From an uncultured Marvinbryantia sp. (GTDB lineage Bacteria > Bacillota > Clostridia > Lachnospirales > Lachnospiraceae): a stretch of DNA of 64,000 bases. Below the pieces are notes generated by a model. It was not told the DNA's origin. It made no database searches and was given only the letters and a program-made list of their open reading frames with translations. Shown here one piece after another: positions 52,966 through 62,796 of this stretch (positions are counted from its first letter, which is position 1; the number at the start of each line of letters is the position of its first letter). Made by a program: the position numbers and the translations under genes. The stretch spans positions 25,222-89,221 of the forward strand of contig CANRIR010000004.1 in NCBI GenBank assembly GCA_947630735.1. Reading direction: 5' to 3'.

Positions 52966-54333
52966 ATGGAGCTGCCGAATCAATTTCTGGAACAGATGCG
53001 GGAACTTTTGGGCGGGGAGTTCCCGGCCTATCTCGAGAGCCTGCGCCGCCCGGGCGAGGCGGGGATCCGCGTGAACACGCAGAAAATCTCGGCGGAGCAG
53101 TTCCGAAGGATCGCGCCCTTCGCCCTGGAGCCGGTTTCGTGGACCGAAAACGGCTTCTACGTGCGCGAGGGGGATCCGGTGACTTCCCACCCGTACTATT
53201 ACGCGGGGCTCTACTATGTGCAGGAGCCGAGCGCCATGCTCCCGGCGGCGCTGCTCGGGGCGAAGCCCGGCGACCGGGTGCTGGATCTGTGCGCGGCCCC
53301 CGGCGGCAAGGCGACGGAGCTGGGGAGCCGCCTCCTTGGGAGCGGCGTGCTGGCGGCCAACGACATCAGCCACTCCCGGGCGAAAGCGCTCCTAAAAAAC
53401 CTGGAGCTGCACGGCGTCGGGAATGTGCTGGTGTCCAGCGAGGAGCCGGGGAAGCTGGCGGCGCACTACAAAAACTATTTTGACAAGATCCTGGTGGATG
53501 CGCCCTGCTCCGGCGAGGGCATGTTCCGAAAGGATCCGTCGATGAGAAAAGCCTACGGGAACAGAGGGCCGTCCGATTACGCCCCTCTGCAGTACGCGAT
53601 CGCAGACGCCGCCGTGGCCATGCTGCGCCCCGGCGGACGCATGGTCTATTCCACCTGCACGTTTTCCAAAGTGGAGAATGAGGAGGTGCTCCTGCGTCTT
53701 TTGCGGGAACACCCGGAGATGCGCGTCGTTCCGGCCCCGCAGATCGAGGGAGCGGTTTCCCTGGAAGGCAGGCTTGCGGGCTGCGTGCGCCTGTTCCCGC
53801 ACCGCGTCAGGGGCGAGGGACATTTTGCGGCGCTTCTGGAAAAGAGCGGGGACGCCGCGGACGGCCCGGGCGTGCCCAATGATCTGAGGACGGACAGCCG
53901 CGTGCGCGTCTCTTTGGAGCCCTGGCGGGAGTTTCAGCGCGCCTGCCTGAACCGGACGTTTCCGGAAGGGGAGCTCTTTGGCATGGAGGAGAGCCTGTTC
54001 TGGCTTCCCAGCGATGTGCAGAGGATCCCGAAGATCCGCTACCTGCGCACGGGCCTCTATCTGGGAGAGTGCAAAAAGCACGGCTTCGAGCCGTCCCAGG
54101 CATTGGCCATGTATCTGCGCCGTGAGGACGCCGCCGCGTCCGTCTCCTTTTCGGCCGACGACGGGCGCGTGCCGCGCTATCTGCGCGGGGAGAGCCTGGA
54201 GCTGACAAATGATGAGAGCGGAGGGCTTTGCGGCTGGACCTTAGTCTGCGCGGACGGGTTCCCGCTCGGCTGGGGCAAGTGGGTGAACGGCAGCCTCCGC
54301 AACAAATATCACACGGCCTGGAGAAAACAGTAG
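52966..54333 (+). CDS. RsmB/RsmF-type rRNA m5C methyltransferase
   Basis: NOL1/NOP2/Sun-family methylase of 455 residues. The SAM motif is VLDLCAAPGGKATEL (about 105-119), and the two catalytic Cys are in LVDAPCSGEGMF and YSTCTFSKVENE. A long C-terminal region with a PUA-like fold (YLRGESLEL, GWGKWVNG) resembles RsmF/YebU. Start ATG 52966 follows the previous stop by 1 base. Target cytosine is unknown. Confidence 0.92.
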   Translation: MELPNQFLEQMRELLGGEFPAYLESLRRPGEAGIRVNTQKISAEQFRRIAPFALEPVSWTENGFYVREGDPVTSHPYYYAGLYYVQEPSAMLPAALLGAKPGDRVLDLCAAPGGKATELGSRLLGSGVLAANDISHSRAKALLKNLELHGVGNVLVSSEEPGKLAAHYKNYFDKILVDAPCSGEGMFRKDPSMRKAYGNRGPSDYAPLQYAIADAAVAMLRPGGRMVYSTCTFSKVENEEVLLRLLREHPEMRVVPAPQIEGAVSLEGRLAGCVRLFPHRVRGEGHFAALLEKSGDAADGPGVPNDLRTDSRVRVSLEPWREFQRACLNRTFPEGELFGMEESLFWLPSDVQRIPKIRYLRTGLYLGECKKHGFEPSQALAMYLRREDAAASVSFSADDGRVPRYLRGESLELTNDESGGLCGWTLVCADGFPLGWGKWVNGSLRNKYHTAWRKQ

Positions 54334-54359
54334 GGCCGGCAGGGCGGGAGAAGGACCGA

Positions 54360-55085
54360 ATGGGAAAACTGAGATTGGATAAATTTCTGGCGGATTCCGG
54401 GGCCGGCACCCGAAGCGCGGTAAAAGAGATGATCCGCAAAGGCCGTGTGACCGTGAACGGCATACCGGCGGCGGGGGCCGACAGCAAGGTGGGGGAGCAG
54501 GACGAGGTGTGCCTGGACCAAAAACCGGTGCGGCGCGCGGAATTTGAGTACTACATGCTGCACAAGGCCGCCGGATGCGTGACGGCCGTGCGCGACAGCC
54601 GCTACCCCACCGTGATGGACGGCATCCGCTCGGCCCGCAAAGAGAAACTGTTCCCGGTGGGACGGCTGGACCTGGACACCGAGGGGCTGCTGCTCGTGAC
54701 GGACGACGGCGAGCTGGCGCACCGCCTTCTCGCGCCTTCCAGGCATGTGGAGAAGACCTATTTTGCACGGGTTTCGGGGAACGTGACGCAGGAGGATGTG
54801 CGCCTGTTTTTGGAGGGACTGCAGATCGGGGAGAAGCGCCCCACTCTGCCGGCAAAGCTGGAGATCCTATCCGGCGGGGAAGTCAGCGAGGTGCTCCTCA
54901 CGATCCGGGAGGGGAAATACCACCAGGTCAAGCGCATGTTTGAGGCAGTCGGCAAGCGCGTGCTCTACCTGAAGCGCGTCCGCATGGGGAGTCTTTTATT
55001 GGACGAGAGCCTGCAAAGAGGGGATTACCGCCCCCTGACGGAGGCGGAGATCGCGGCATTGAGAGAGGAAACGGCGCATGAGTAG
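54360..55085 (+). CDS. RsuA-family rRNA pseudouridine synthase
   Basis: A 241-residue enzyme: an N-terminal S4 RNA-binding domain (RLDKFLADSGAGTRSAVKE) and the synthase domain with the catalytic Asp in VGRLDLDTEGLLLVT, later GKYHQVKRMF. RsuA/RluB type; position modified is unknown. ATG 54360 begins MGKLRLDK, preceded by GGGAGAAGG. The end overlaps the radical SAM gene by 8 bases. Confidence 0.92.
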   Translation: MGKLRLDKFLADSGAGTRSAVKEMIRKGRVTVNGIPAAGADSKVGEQDEVCLDQKPVRRAEFEYYMLHKAAGCVTAVRDSRYPTVMDGIRSARKEKLFPVGRLDLDTEGLLLVTDDGELAHRLLAPSRHVEKTYFARVSGNVTQEDVRLFLEGLQIGEKRPTLPAKLEILSGGEVSEVLLTIREGKYHQVKRMFEAVGKRVLYLKRVRMGSLLLDESLQRGDYRPLTEAEIAALREETAHE

Positions 55086-57150
55086 GGGATTTTTGCCCAC
55101 GACGAGAGAAGAAATGGAACAGGCCGGGATCCGGCAGCTTGATTTTGTGTATGTGATCGGGGACGCCTATGTGGACCATCCCTCCTTCGGCCACGCCGTC
55201 ATCAGCCGCGTGCTGGAGGCCAGGGGCTACACGGTGGGGATCATCTCGCAGCCCGACTGGCGGAGGGATGAGAGCATATCCGTTTTGGGGGAGCCGCGCC
55301 TGGGTTTTCTGGTCTCCTCCGGAAACATGGATTCCATGGTCAACCACTACACCGTGTCCAAAAAGCGCAGGCGGACGGACGCTTTCACGCCGGGCGGCGT
55401 CATGGGGAAGCGGCCCGACCGGGCGGACATTGTGTACTGCAACCTGATCCGCCGCAGCTACCGCAGCAAGCCCATCATCCTGGGCGGGATCGAGGCGAGC
55501 CTTCGCAGGCTGGCCCACTATGACTACTGGTCGGACGGGCTGCGGCGCTCCATCCTTCTGGACTCCGGCGCGGACCTGATCTCCTACGGCATGGGCGAGC
55601 GCTCCATCGTGGAGATCGCCGACGCGCTAAACGCGGGCATCGGCGTGGGGGACATCACGTTTGTGGCGGGCACGGTCTACAAGGCGAAGGACATCCCGGA
55701 CGGTGCCGGTGTGCTGGAGCTGCCGTCTTTTGAAGCCCTGCAAAAGGACCGCGCCGCCTACGCAGAGAGCTTCCGCCTGCAATATCAGAACACGGATCCG
55801 TTTTCGGCAAAGTGCCTGGCGGAGCGCTATCCGAACGGGATCTGCGCCGTGCAGAACCCGCCGCAGAAACCCTTGAGCGAGGCGGAGATGGACGACGTCT
55901 ACGCCCTGCCCTATCAGAGGGCCTGGCACCCGTCCTGTGACGCCGCGGGAGGCGTGCCGGCGTATGACGAGGTCAGGTTTTCCCTCATCAGCAGCCGGGG
56001 ATGCTTCGGGGGCTGCAATTTCTGCGCCCTCACATTCCACCAGGGGCGCATTGTGCAGGCCAGGAGCCACGAGTCGCTGGTCGCCGAGGCCGAGGCCTTT
56101 GCGTCGGAACCGGACTTTAAGGGCTATATCCACGACGTGGGCGGACCCACGGCCAATTTCCGCCATCCGGCGTGCAAAAAGCAGATGGAGCACGGCGTCT
56201 GCACAAACAGGCAGTGCCTGTGGCCAGAGCCCTGCGGCCGCCTGGAGGCGGATCACGCGGATTACCTGGCGCTTCTTCGGCGTCTGCGCGCCATCCCGGG
56301 CGTGAAAAAGGTGTTCATACGCTCCGGCATCCGCTTTGACTATCTTTTGGCGGACAGAGACGACCGGTTCTTCCGGGAGCTGGTGGAGCACCATGTGAGC
56401 GGGCAGCTGAAGGTGGCCCCGGAGCACGTCTCGGACGAGGTGCTCGAAAAGATGGGCAAACCCGGAAACGCCGTGTACCGGAAATTTGTGCAGAAATTTG
56501 AGGAGTACAGCCGGCAGTGCGGCAAGAAGCAGTTCCTCGTGCCCTACCTGATGTCCTCGCACCCCGGCTCCACCCTGCGGGACGCGGTTCAGCTGGCGGA
56601 GAGCGTGCGGGACATGGGCTACATGCCGGAGCAGGTGCAGGACTTTTACCCCACGCCGTCCACCGTCTCCACCTGCATGTATTACACCGGGCTGGACCCG
56701 CGCACCATGGAGCGCGTCTACGTGCCGAAGGGGCGGGAGAAGGCCATGCAGAGGGCGCTGATCCAGTACCGCGATCCGAAAAATTACGAGCTGGTAAAAG
56801 AAGCCCTTATCCAAACCGGCAGGACGGATCTGATCGGCTTCGACCGGCACTGCCTGATACGGCCCCGACCGGCCGCGGGCGCAGACGCGCGGAAGAACGC
56901 CGGGAAATCCCAAGCGTTCGCGGCGGGAAGCACGAAGAAGAATACTGGGAAAGACGCATCGGCCGCGGCGAGAAATACGAAGAATTTCGGGAAGAACGCC
57001 GCTTTCAAAAATGGGAACGCCGGGAAATCCCGAGCGTTCGCGGCGGGTAACGCGAAGAAGAACATTGGGAAAGCCGCCGCTTTCGAAAATGGGAACACAG
57101 GGAAAAAGAAGACGATCCGCAACGTACACAAAAAGAAGGTGCAGCCATGA
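55078..57150 (+). CDS. YgiQ family radical SAM protein with basic repeat tail
   Basis: A 690-residue UPF0313/YgiQ protein. The N-terminal domain begins FLPTTREEME, then SSRGCFGGCNFCAL near residue 305 gives the CxxxCxxC cluster for the radical SAM [4Fe-4S] centre; GQLKVAPEHVS and the DUF3362 region (QDFYPTPSTVSTCMYYTG) follow. Residues after about 600 are a Lys/Asn/Gly/Ala-rich tail with a 40-residue repeat, beyond the family core. The substrate of YgiQ is unknown. The start overlaps the RsuA gene and the stop overlaps the next gene (ATGA). Confidence 0.92.
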   Translation: MSRGFLPTTREEMEQAGIRQLDFVYVIGDAYVDHPSFGHAVISRVLEARGYTVGIISQPDWRRDESISVLGEPRLGFLVSSGNMDSMVNHYTVSKKRRRTDAFTPGGVMGKRPDRADIVYCNLIRRSYRSKPIILGGIEASLRRLAHYDYWSDGLRRSILLDSGADLISYGMGERSIVEIADALNAGIGVGDITFVAGTVYKAKDIPDGAGVLELPSFEALQKDRAAYAESFRLQYQNTDPFSAKCLAERYPNGICAVQNPPQKPLSEAEMDDVYALPYQRAWHPSCDAAGGVPAYDEVRFSLISSRGCFGGCNFCALTFHQGRIVQARSHESLVAEAEAFASEPDFKGYIHDVGGPTANFRHPACKKQMEHGVCTNRQCLWPEPCGRLEADHADYLALLRRLRAIPGVKKVFIRSGIRFDYLLADRDDRFFRELVEHHVSGQLKVAPEHVSDEVLEKMGKPGNAVYRKFVQKFEEYSRQCGKKQFLVPYLMSSHPGSTLRDAVQLAESVRDMGYMPEQVQDFYPTPSTVSTCMYYTGLDPRTMERVYVPKGREKAMQRALIQYRDPKNYELVKEALIQTGRTDLIGFDRHCLIRPRPAAGADARKNAGKSQAFAAGSTKKNTGKDASAAARNTKNFGKNAAFKNGNAGKSRAFAAGNAKKNIGKAAAFENGNTGKKKTIRNVHKKKVQP
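56896..57135 (+). repeat. 120-bp imperfect tandem repeat in the YgiQ gene 3' end
   Basis: Two copies (about 56896-57015 and 57016-57135) both start AACGCCGGGAAATCCC and share long blocks such as GCGTTCGCGGCGGG. They encode 40-residue units with NAGKSxAFAAG and KKNxGK. Confidence 0.75.
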
Positions 57151-57752
57151 AGAAAGTGCAAAAGGGAGATTACGGCTATATCAAGGCACAGAAAAAGAAG
57201 CGCGTCCTCATCACGGCCGTGCTGTTTGCCATCCCCGTCGCCATCTTCCTGACGGGGTACTTCCAGACCGGCACGCGCAACAACCTGTTTACCTTCGTGG
57301 CCATTATGGGCTGCCTTCCGGCCAGCAAGAGCGCCGTCGGCATGATCATGATCCTGCTGCAGAAGCCGCTGGACGCGGAAGTCTATAAGGAGATCAAAAG
57401 CCATGTGCGGGAGCTGACCGCCTTGTATGAGACGACGGTCAGCTCCTACGAAAAGAACATGCCCATGCCCTGCATCGTGGTGAGCGGGCTGAATGTGGTG
57501 TGTTACAGCCCCGCGCTGAACGCGGACGCCGCGTTCGCGCAGAACCATATCAAGAAGATCCTGCAGGGGAACGGCTACCGCGCGGATGTGAAGGTCATCA
57601 AAGAGCTGAAGCCCTTTCTGAAGCGCGTGGACGAGCTCTGGGCCCACCGGGAAGAGTGGGAGGCCGCGGTTCCCTTTACCCCGGACGAGCGCTACCCGGA
57701 CGCCACCCGGAACGAGCTGGTCAAGCAGGTGCTGCTCTGCATCTGCGTGTGA
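57147..57752 (+). CDS. Hypothetical protein with two membrane helices
   Basis: A 201-residue protein I do not recognise. A basic cytoplasmic head (KAQKKKR) is followed by two hydrophobic stretches (VLITAVLFAIPVAIFLTGY and LFTFVAIMGCLPASKSAVGM, about 20-70) and a soluble domain of about 130 residues with GLNVVCYSPALN and HIKKILQGNGY. It is coupled to the YgiQ stop (ATGA) and lies 8 bases before a pseudouridine synthase, so it belongs to this operon, perhaps by chance of packing. Confidence 0.8.
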   Translation: MKKVQKGDYGYIKAQKKKRVLITAVLFAIPVAIFLTGYFQTGTRNNLFTFVAIMGCLPASKSAVGMIMILLQKPLDAEVYKEIKSHVRELTALYETTVSSYEKNMPMPCIVVSGLNVVCYSPALNADAAFAQNHIKKILQGNGYRADVKVIKELKPFLKRVDELWAHREEWEAAVPFTPDERYPDATRNELVKQVLLCICV

Positions 57753-57760
57753 GGTGTTTC

Positions 57761-58774
57761 ATGAAAGAGATCCTGGTGTCGAAAAACGAGGCGGGACAGC
57801 GCCTGGATAAACTGCTGACGCGGATCCTCGGGGCCGCGCCGCCCGGTTTTCTCTATAAAATGCTGCGCAAGAAAAACATTGTGCTGAACGGGAAAAAGGC
57901 GACCGGAAGGGAACAGGTCCTCGCGGGGGACCGGGTCACATTCTATCTGGCCGACGAGACTTATGAGAAATTCTCGCAGCCCGCAAGGGCGCTGCCCGAA
58001 TCCTTTGGAAAACCGTTTCCGGCAGAGCGGATCGTATACGAGGACCGGCACATCCTCATCGCGGACAAGCCGGCGGGCGAGCTTTCCCAGAAAAAGGACG
58101 CGGGGGACTCCTCCGTCAACGAGCAGATCCTGGCTTATCTTTTGGAGAAGGGCGAGATCACGCGGGAGAGTCTGCGCACGTTCCGGCCCTCCGTCTGCAA
58201 CCGCCTGGACCGCAATACCAGCGGGCTCTTGATCTTCGGAAAAACCCTGGCCGGCCTGCAGGCCATGTCGGGGCTTCTGCGGGACCGCAGCCTGCACAAG
58301 TATTATCTCTGCCTGGCGAAGGGGCGGACGGATCAAACATTTCTCCTGGAGCATGTCCTGCAGAAAGACCGGGACGCTAACACGGTGTCCGTGGGCCGGG
58401 CAGGGCAGGCGGGCTTTGAGGACGCGTCGCTCATTCGCACAGAGTGCAGGCTTCTCTGGACAGACGGCGAAGTCTCCCTTCTGGAGGTGCTGCTCATCAC
58501 CGGCAGGAGCCACCAGATACGCGCTCATCTGGCCTATGCGGGGCATCCCATTATTGGGGATAGGAAATACGGGGACCCGGCTTTAAACGCTGTCTGGCGG
58601 CAGCGCTGCGGCGTGTCCGGCCAGCTTCTGCACGCGCACCGCATGGTGTTCCCGCCCATGGAGGGAGAGTTTGCATACCTCTCCGGCAGGGCGTTCACAT
58701 CGCCCCTGCCGCCGGACTTTGCAAAGACGGCGCGAGCCTTGGGCATCCCACGGGATGTTGCAAAGACGATGTGA
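57761..58774 (+). CDS. RluA-family pseudouridine synthase
   Basis: A 337-residue rRNA/tRNA modification enzyme. An S4-like N-terminus (NEAGQRLDKLLTRILGAAP) is followed by ILIADKPAGE and the catalytic Asp in CNRLDRNTSGLLI, then GRSHQIRAHLAYAGHPIIGD. The position modified is unknown. The last 24 codons lie in a 39-bp minisatellite and give a C-terminal end (FAKTARALGIPRDVAKTM) made of repeat units. ATG 57761 is used; GAGGTG lies upstream. Confidence 0.92.
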   Translation: MKEILVSKNEAGQRLDKLLTRILGAAPPGFLYKMLRKKNIVLNGKKATGREQVLAGDRVTFYLADETYEKFSQPARALPESFGKPFPAERIVYEDRHILIADKPAGELSQKKDAGDSSVNEQILAYLLEKGEITRESLRTFRPSVCNRLDRNTSGLLIFGKTLAGLQAMSGLLRDRSLHKYYLCLAKGRTDQTFLLEHVLQKDRDANTVSVGRAGQAGFEDASLIRTECRLLWTDGEVSLLEVLLITGRSHQIRAHLAYAGHPIIGDRKYGDPALNAVWRQRCGVSGQLLHAHRMVFPPMEGEFAYLSGRAFTSPLPPDFAKTARALGIPRDVAKTM

Positions 58775-58895
58775 ATCCAGGACATTCCGCGGGACTTTGC
58801 AAAGACGGCGCAAGTCCAGGGCATCCCACGGGATGTTGCAAAGGCGACATGAATCTAGGACAATCCGCGGGACTTGGCAAAGACGGCGCGGATCC
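58701..58895 (+). repeat. 39-bp minisatellite, five copies
   Basis: Units at 58701, 58740, 58779, 58818 and 58857, each 39 bases, share CCxCGGGA-T-TTGCAAAG. Two unit types alternate, so every second copy is closer (78-base higher-order period). It spans the end of the RluA-type gene and the gap before recU. Since 39 is divisible by 3, copy changes keep the frame. Confidence 0.88.
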
Positions 58896-58928
58896 GCGCC
58901 GGGCGAATAAACGAGAGGAGAAGAGAGC

Positions 58929-59462
58929 ATGGCCACATGGAATTCCCGGGGGCTTCGGGGTTCGCTTCTGGAGGATTTGATCAACCGCTCCAACGAGGCG
59001 TATCTGGAAAAGGGGCTCGCCCTCATACAGAAAATTCCAACGCCCATCACGCCCATCAAGATCGACAAAGAAAACCGGCACATCACCCTGGCCTATTTTG
59101 ACCAGAAGAGCACGGTGGACTACATCGGCTGCGTGCAGGGCGTCCCGGTGTGCTTCGACGCGAAGGAGTGCACCACAGACACCTTCGCCCTGCAGAACAT
59201 CCACCCCCATCAGGTGCGGTTCATGGAAAACTTTGAGGGACAGGGCGGCGTCTCCTTTCTGATCATCTACTTTACCAGCCGCGATGAGATCTTCTACCTG
59301 CCCTACGCGGATATGAAGCGCTTCTGGGATCGGAAGGAGAGCGGCGGCAGAAAGAGCTTCCGCTACGAGGAACTGGACCAGCAGTACCGCCTGAACCGCG
59401 GGCACGGGGTGCTGGTCCCCTATCTGGAGGGGCTGAAAAAAGATTTGCAGAACAGGGATTGA
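58929..59462 (+). CDS. recU: Holliday junction resolvase RecU
   Basis: Cuts four-way DNA junctions; the Gram-positive counterpart of RuvC. It is 177 residues. The family N-terminus NSRGLRGSLLEDLINRSN holds the first Glu; PTPI, YFDQKSTVDYIG, VCFDAKE (catalytic D, E, K) and HPHQVRFM follow, ending FWDRKESGGRKS. GAGGAG lies before ATG 58929. It works with RuvAB, encoded 26 kb upstream. Here it is not beside a class A PBP gene as in Bacillus. Confidence 0.94.
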   Translation: MATWNSRGLRGSLLEDLINRSNEAYLEKGLALIQKIPTPITPIKIDKENRHITLAYFDQKSTVDYIGCVQGVPVCFDAKECTTDTFALQNIHPHQVRFMENFEGQGGVSFLIIYFTSRDEIFYLPYADMKRFWDRKESGGRKSFRYEELDQQYRLNRGHGVLVPYLEGLKKDLQNRD

Positions 59463-59487
59463 CTTTTGTTTTGCCGGTCCGTATAAT
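59459..59487 (+). promoter_or_regulatory. hisZGD promoter
   Basis: TTGACT (59459-59464, overlapping the recU stop), 17-base spacer, perfect TATAAT (59482-59487). The 50-base leader is too short for a T-box. Confidence 0.75.
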
Positions 59488-59543
59488 GGACAGAGTGATT
59501 TCACGAATTAGCACTTTACCATACAAAAGTATCGGAGCATACC

Positions 59544-60716
59544 ATGGACAAGAGACTGTTACACACGCCGGACGGGGTCCGGGATATTTATAATGAGGAG
59601 TGCGAGCACAAGCTGCAGCTTCAGCAGAAGCTGCACCGGGTGCTGAAATCGTACGGCTGCATGGACATCGAGACGCCCACGTTCGAGTTTTTCGACGTGT
59701 TCAGCCGCGACGTGGGCACCACGCCCTCCCGGGAGCTGTACAAATTTTTTGACAAAGAGGGGAACACCCTGGTGCTGCGGCCGGACATCACGCCCTCCAT
59801 CGCCAGGGCGGTGTCCAAATATTTTGACCTGGGCAGCGGCGTTACCCGCGTGTGCTACGTGGGAAACACCTTCATCAACCATTCCAGTTACCAGGGCCGC
59901 CTGAAGGAGAACACCCATCTCGGCGCGGAGGTCATCGGGGCCGACGACGCCCAGGCGGACGCGGAGGTCATCGCCATGGTGGTGGACTGCCTGCGCCAGG
60001 CGGGTCTGAAGGAATTTCAGATCAGCATCGGCCAGGTGGAATATTTCCGCAGCATCCTGCAGGGGATCGAGATCCCGGAGGAGACGGAGATGGAGCTGAA
60101 GGACTTTATCTCGAACCGCAATCTCTTCGGCGCGGAGCAGCTGCTGGCCGACCTGCCCATCGACGACAAAAGCCGGGAGGCCCTGCTGGCGCTTCCCTCC
60201 CTGTACGGGACAGTGGAGGTGCTGGACCGGGCGGAAAAGCTGGCCTGCAACGAGGTGGCGCAGGGCGTCGTCAGGCGTCTGCGCGACGTGTACCGCCTGC
60301 TGGAGTGCTACGGCGTCACGCGCTATGTGAGCTTCGACTTAAGCATGCTGAGCAGCTACAACTATTACACCGGCATTTTCTTCCGGGGCTACACCTTCGG
60401 CACCGGCGACGCGGTGGTGCGCGGCGGGCGCTATGACGGCCTGCTGGCGCATTTCGGGAAGGACGCTCCCTCCATCGGGTTTGTGGTGGTGGTAAACGCG
60501 CTGTTGTCCGCGCTGGGCAGGCAGGGCGGTGCCCTGAAACCTTCGCCCGGGCCCGTGGCCGTCTGCTTCGGGAAAGAGGACGAGGAGCGCGCCATCCGGC
60601 TGGCCTGCAGGCTTCGGGAAAAGGGCCTGGCGGCCGCCATGCAGTTTACGCCCGAACCCACAGAAGAGACGCGGGACGCGTTTCTGGCGCTGTGCCGGGA
60701 ACACGGCATATCCTGA
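59544..60716 (+). CDS. hisZ: ATP phosphoribosyltransferase regulatory subunit
   Basis: HisRS-like protein that activates the short HisG; it does not charge tRNA. It is 390 residues. The class II motifs are present: [38 protein letters not shown] and [11 protein letters not shown], then [12 protein letters not shown]. The C-terminal anticodon domain is shortened, as expected. First gene of the hisZ-hisG-hisD unit. Confidence 0.94.
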   Translation: MDKRLLHTPDGVRDIYNEECEHKLQLQQKLHRVLKSYGCMDIETPTFEFFDVFSRDVGTTPSRELYKFFDKEGNTLVLRPDITPSIARAVSKYFDLGSGVTRVCYVGNTFINHSSYQGRLKENTHLGAEVIGADDAQADAEVIAMVVDCLRQAGLKEFQISIGQVEYFRSILQGIEIPEETEMELKDFISNRNLFGAEQLLADLPIDDKSREALLALPSLYGTVEVLDRAEKLACNEVAQGVVRRLRDVYRLLECYGVTRYVSFDLSMLSSYNYYTGIFFRGYTFGTGDAVVRGGRYDGLLAHFGKDAPSIGFVVVVNALLSALGRQGGALKPSPGPVAVCFGKEDEERAIRLACRLREKGLAAAMQFTPEPTEETRDAFLALCREHGIS

Positions 60717-60735
60717 AAGTCCGAAGGAGGAGGCT

Positions 60736-61371
60736 ATGAGATATCTGACGATCGCCCTGACCAAGGGACGCCTGGCCAAGCAGACCCTCGCTCTGCTGGA
60801 GAAGACGGGCATCTGCTGCGAGGAGATGAAAGATCCGGACACCCGGAAGCTCATCTTTGCAAACGAAGAATATAAACTGAAATTTTTCCTGGCCAAGGGG
60901 CCGGACGTGCCCACCTATGTGGAGTACGGCGCGGCGGACATCGGCGTGGTGGGAAAAGACACCATAGACGAGGAGGGCCGCAAGCTCTACGAGGTGCTGG
61001 ACTTAGGCTTCGGGAAATGCCGCATGTGCGTCTGCGGGCCGGCGTCCTCGCGCAGCCTGCTGCAGCACCAGGAGCAGATCCGGGTGGCCACGAAATACCC
61101 GCACATCGCAAAAGACTACTTTTACAACAAAAAAAATCAGACCGTGGAGATCATCAAGCTGAACGGCTCCATCGAGCTGGCTCCCCTGGTGGGCCTGTCG
61201 GAGGTCATCGTGGATATTGTGGAGACCGGCTCCACCCTGCGTGAAAACGGCCTGGAGGTGCTGGAGGAGATCTGCCCCCTGTCCGCGCGCGTCGTGGTCA
61301 ACCGGGTGAGCATGCAGATGGAGAGCGAGCGCATCACAAACATTCTGACGGCAATGAAAAATGCTTTATAG
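60736..61371 (+). CDS. hisG: ATP phosphoribosyltransferase, short form
   Basis: First step of histidine synthesis: PRPP plus ATP to phosphoribosyl-ATP. It is 211 residues, the HisG_S form that needs HisZ, encoded just upstream. Marks are [35 protein letters not shown] and the PRPP loop [20 protein letters not shown] lies upstream. Confidence 0.96.
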   Translation: MRYLTIALTKGRLAKQTLALLEKTGICCEEMKDPDTRKLIFANEEYKLKFFLAKGPDVPTYVEYGAADIGVVGKDTIDEEGRKLYEVLDLGFGKCRMCVCGPASSRSLLQHQEQIRVATKYPHIAKDYFYNKKNQTVEIIKLNGSIELAPLVGLSEVIVDIVETGSTLRENGLEVLEEICPLSARVVVNRVSMQMESERITNILTAMKNAL

Positions 61372-61390
61372 GAAATAGACGAGGTGGCTT

Positions 61391-62680
61391 ATGAGAATTG
61401 TTACGTTGACAGACGAGACCAGAAACAACCTGCTGCGGGACCTCTTAAAGCGCAGCCCCCAGAATTACGGGGAATATGAGGAGCGCGTGTCCGCCATCGT
61501 GGACGATGTGCGCGCCCGGGGCGACGAGGCCCTGTTCGCCTACACGGAAAAATTTGACCGCGCGGATGTCCGCCCGGACAATGTCCGCGTGACGCAGGAA
61601 GAGATCCAGAACGCTTACCGCGAAGTGGACCCCGCCCTTGTGGACGTGATCCGAAAGGCGCTGGAAAACATCCGGGCATACCACGAGAAACAGAAAAAAT
61701 ACAGCTGGTTCGACAGCACCCCCAACGGCACGCTGCTGGGGCAGAAGGTGACGCCCCTCTCGGCGGTGGGCGTCTATGTGCCGGGCGGGAAGGCCGTCTA
61801 TCCGTCCTCCGTTCTGATGAACATTGTGCCGGCGAAAGCGGCCGGGGTGGACAGGATCGTCATGACCACCCCCTGCGGCGCGAACGGGCAGGTAAACCCG
61901 GTCACCTTAGTGGCCGCCAACGAGGCGGGTGCGGACGAGATCTACCGCGTGGGAGGCGCGCAGGCCATCGCGGCCATGGCCTTCGGCACGGCGAGCATCC
62001 CGAAGGTGGACAAGATCGTGGGCCCGGGGAACATCTACGTCGCCCTGGCCAAGAAATCCGTCTACGGGTTCGTGGACATCGACTCCATCGCGGGCCCCAG
62101 CGAGATCCTGGTGCTGGCCGACGACAGCGCGAATCCGCGCTACGTGGCGGCGGATCTTCTGTCCCAGGCGGAGCACGACGAGATGGCCTCCGCCATCCTC
62201 ATCACGACCAGCGAAGAGCTGGCCAGACGGGTGTCCGCCGAGGTGGACGGGTTTGTAAAAGAGCTCTCCCGAAAAGAGATCATCCAGAAATCCTTAGATC
62301 AGTTCGGCTACATCCTGGTGGCGGAAAACCTCGGGCAGGCCATCGAGGCGGCCAACGACATCGCCTCCGAGCACCTGGAGATCATGACGGCCAATCCCTT
62401 TGAAGTGATGACGAAGATCCGCAACGCGGGCGCGATCTTCCTGGGGGAAAACAGCAGCGAGCCTTTGGGCGACTATTTCGCGGGGCCCAACCACATCCTG
62501 CCCACCAACGGCACGGCGCGGTTCTTCTCGCCCCTGAGCGTGGACGACTTCGTGAAAAAATCCAGCATCGTCTACTATTCGCGCGAGGCCCTTATGGCCG
62601 TGCACGAGGACATCGAGACCTTCGCGAAGGCGGAGCGGCTGACGGCGCACGCCAATTCGATCCGCGTGCGGTTTGAATGA
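61391..62680 (+). CDS. hisD: Histidinol dehydrogenase
   Basis: Zn enzyme that oxidises histidinol to histidine in two NAD steps. It is 429 residues. Marks are VGVYVPGGKAVYPSSVLMN, GPGNIYVALAK, the SIAGPSEILVLAD stretch, SQAEHDEMA with zinc/catalytic residues, and GPNHILPTNGTARF. The other his genes are not in the window. It ends at a strong terminator. Confidence 0.97.
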   Translation: MRIVTLTDETRNNLLRDLLKRSPQNYGEYEERVSAIVDDVRARGDEALFAYTEKFDRADVRPDNVRVTQEEIQNAYREVDPALVDVIRKALENIRAYHEKQKKYSWFDSTPNGTLLGQKVTPLSAVGVYVPGGKAVYPSSVLMNIVPAKAAGVDRIVMTTPCGANGQVNPVTLVAANEAGADEIYRVGGAQAIAAMAFGTASIPKVDKIVGPGNIYVALAKKSVYGFVDIDSIAGPSEILVLADDSANPRYVAADLLSQAEHDEMASAILITTSEELARRVSAEVDGFVKELSRKEIIQKSLDQFGYILVAENLGQAIEAANDIASEHLEIMTANPFEVMTKIRNAGAIFLGENSSEPLGDYFAGPNHILPTNGTARFFSPLSVDDFVKKSSIVYYSREALMAVHEDIETFAKAERLTAHANSIRVRFE

Positions 62681-62713
62681 CCAAAACAACAGATGAAAAA
62701 AGACAGCAAAAAA

Positions 62714-62746
62714 CTGCGCGGCTTCGGCCGCGCAGCTGTGTTTTTT
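62714..62746. terminator. Bidirectional terminator after hisD
   Basis: CTGCGCGGC-TTCG-GCCGCGCAG, a 9-bp stem with a TTCG loop. T6 follows after 5 bases on the + strand and directly on the minus strand, so it also ends the convergent secreted-protein gene. Confidence 0.92.
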
Positions 62747-62796
62747 GAAAGATCCCGATGGACCTGTGTCCGGTCCTGCAGCCTGGCGCCGGCTTT

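Noticed and set aside
58701..58895. CRISPR array
   Set aside because: The repeats are contiguous 39-bp tandem units without spacers and overlap a coding end.
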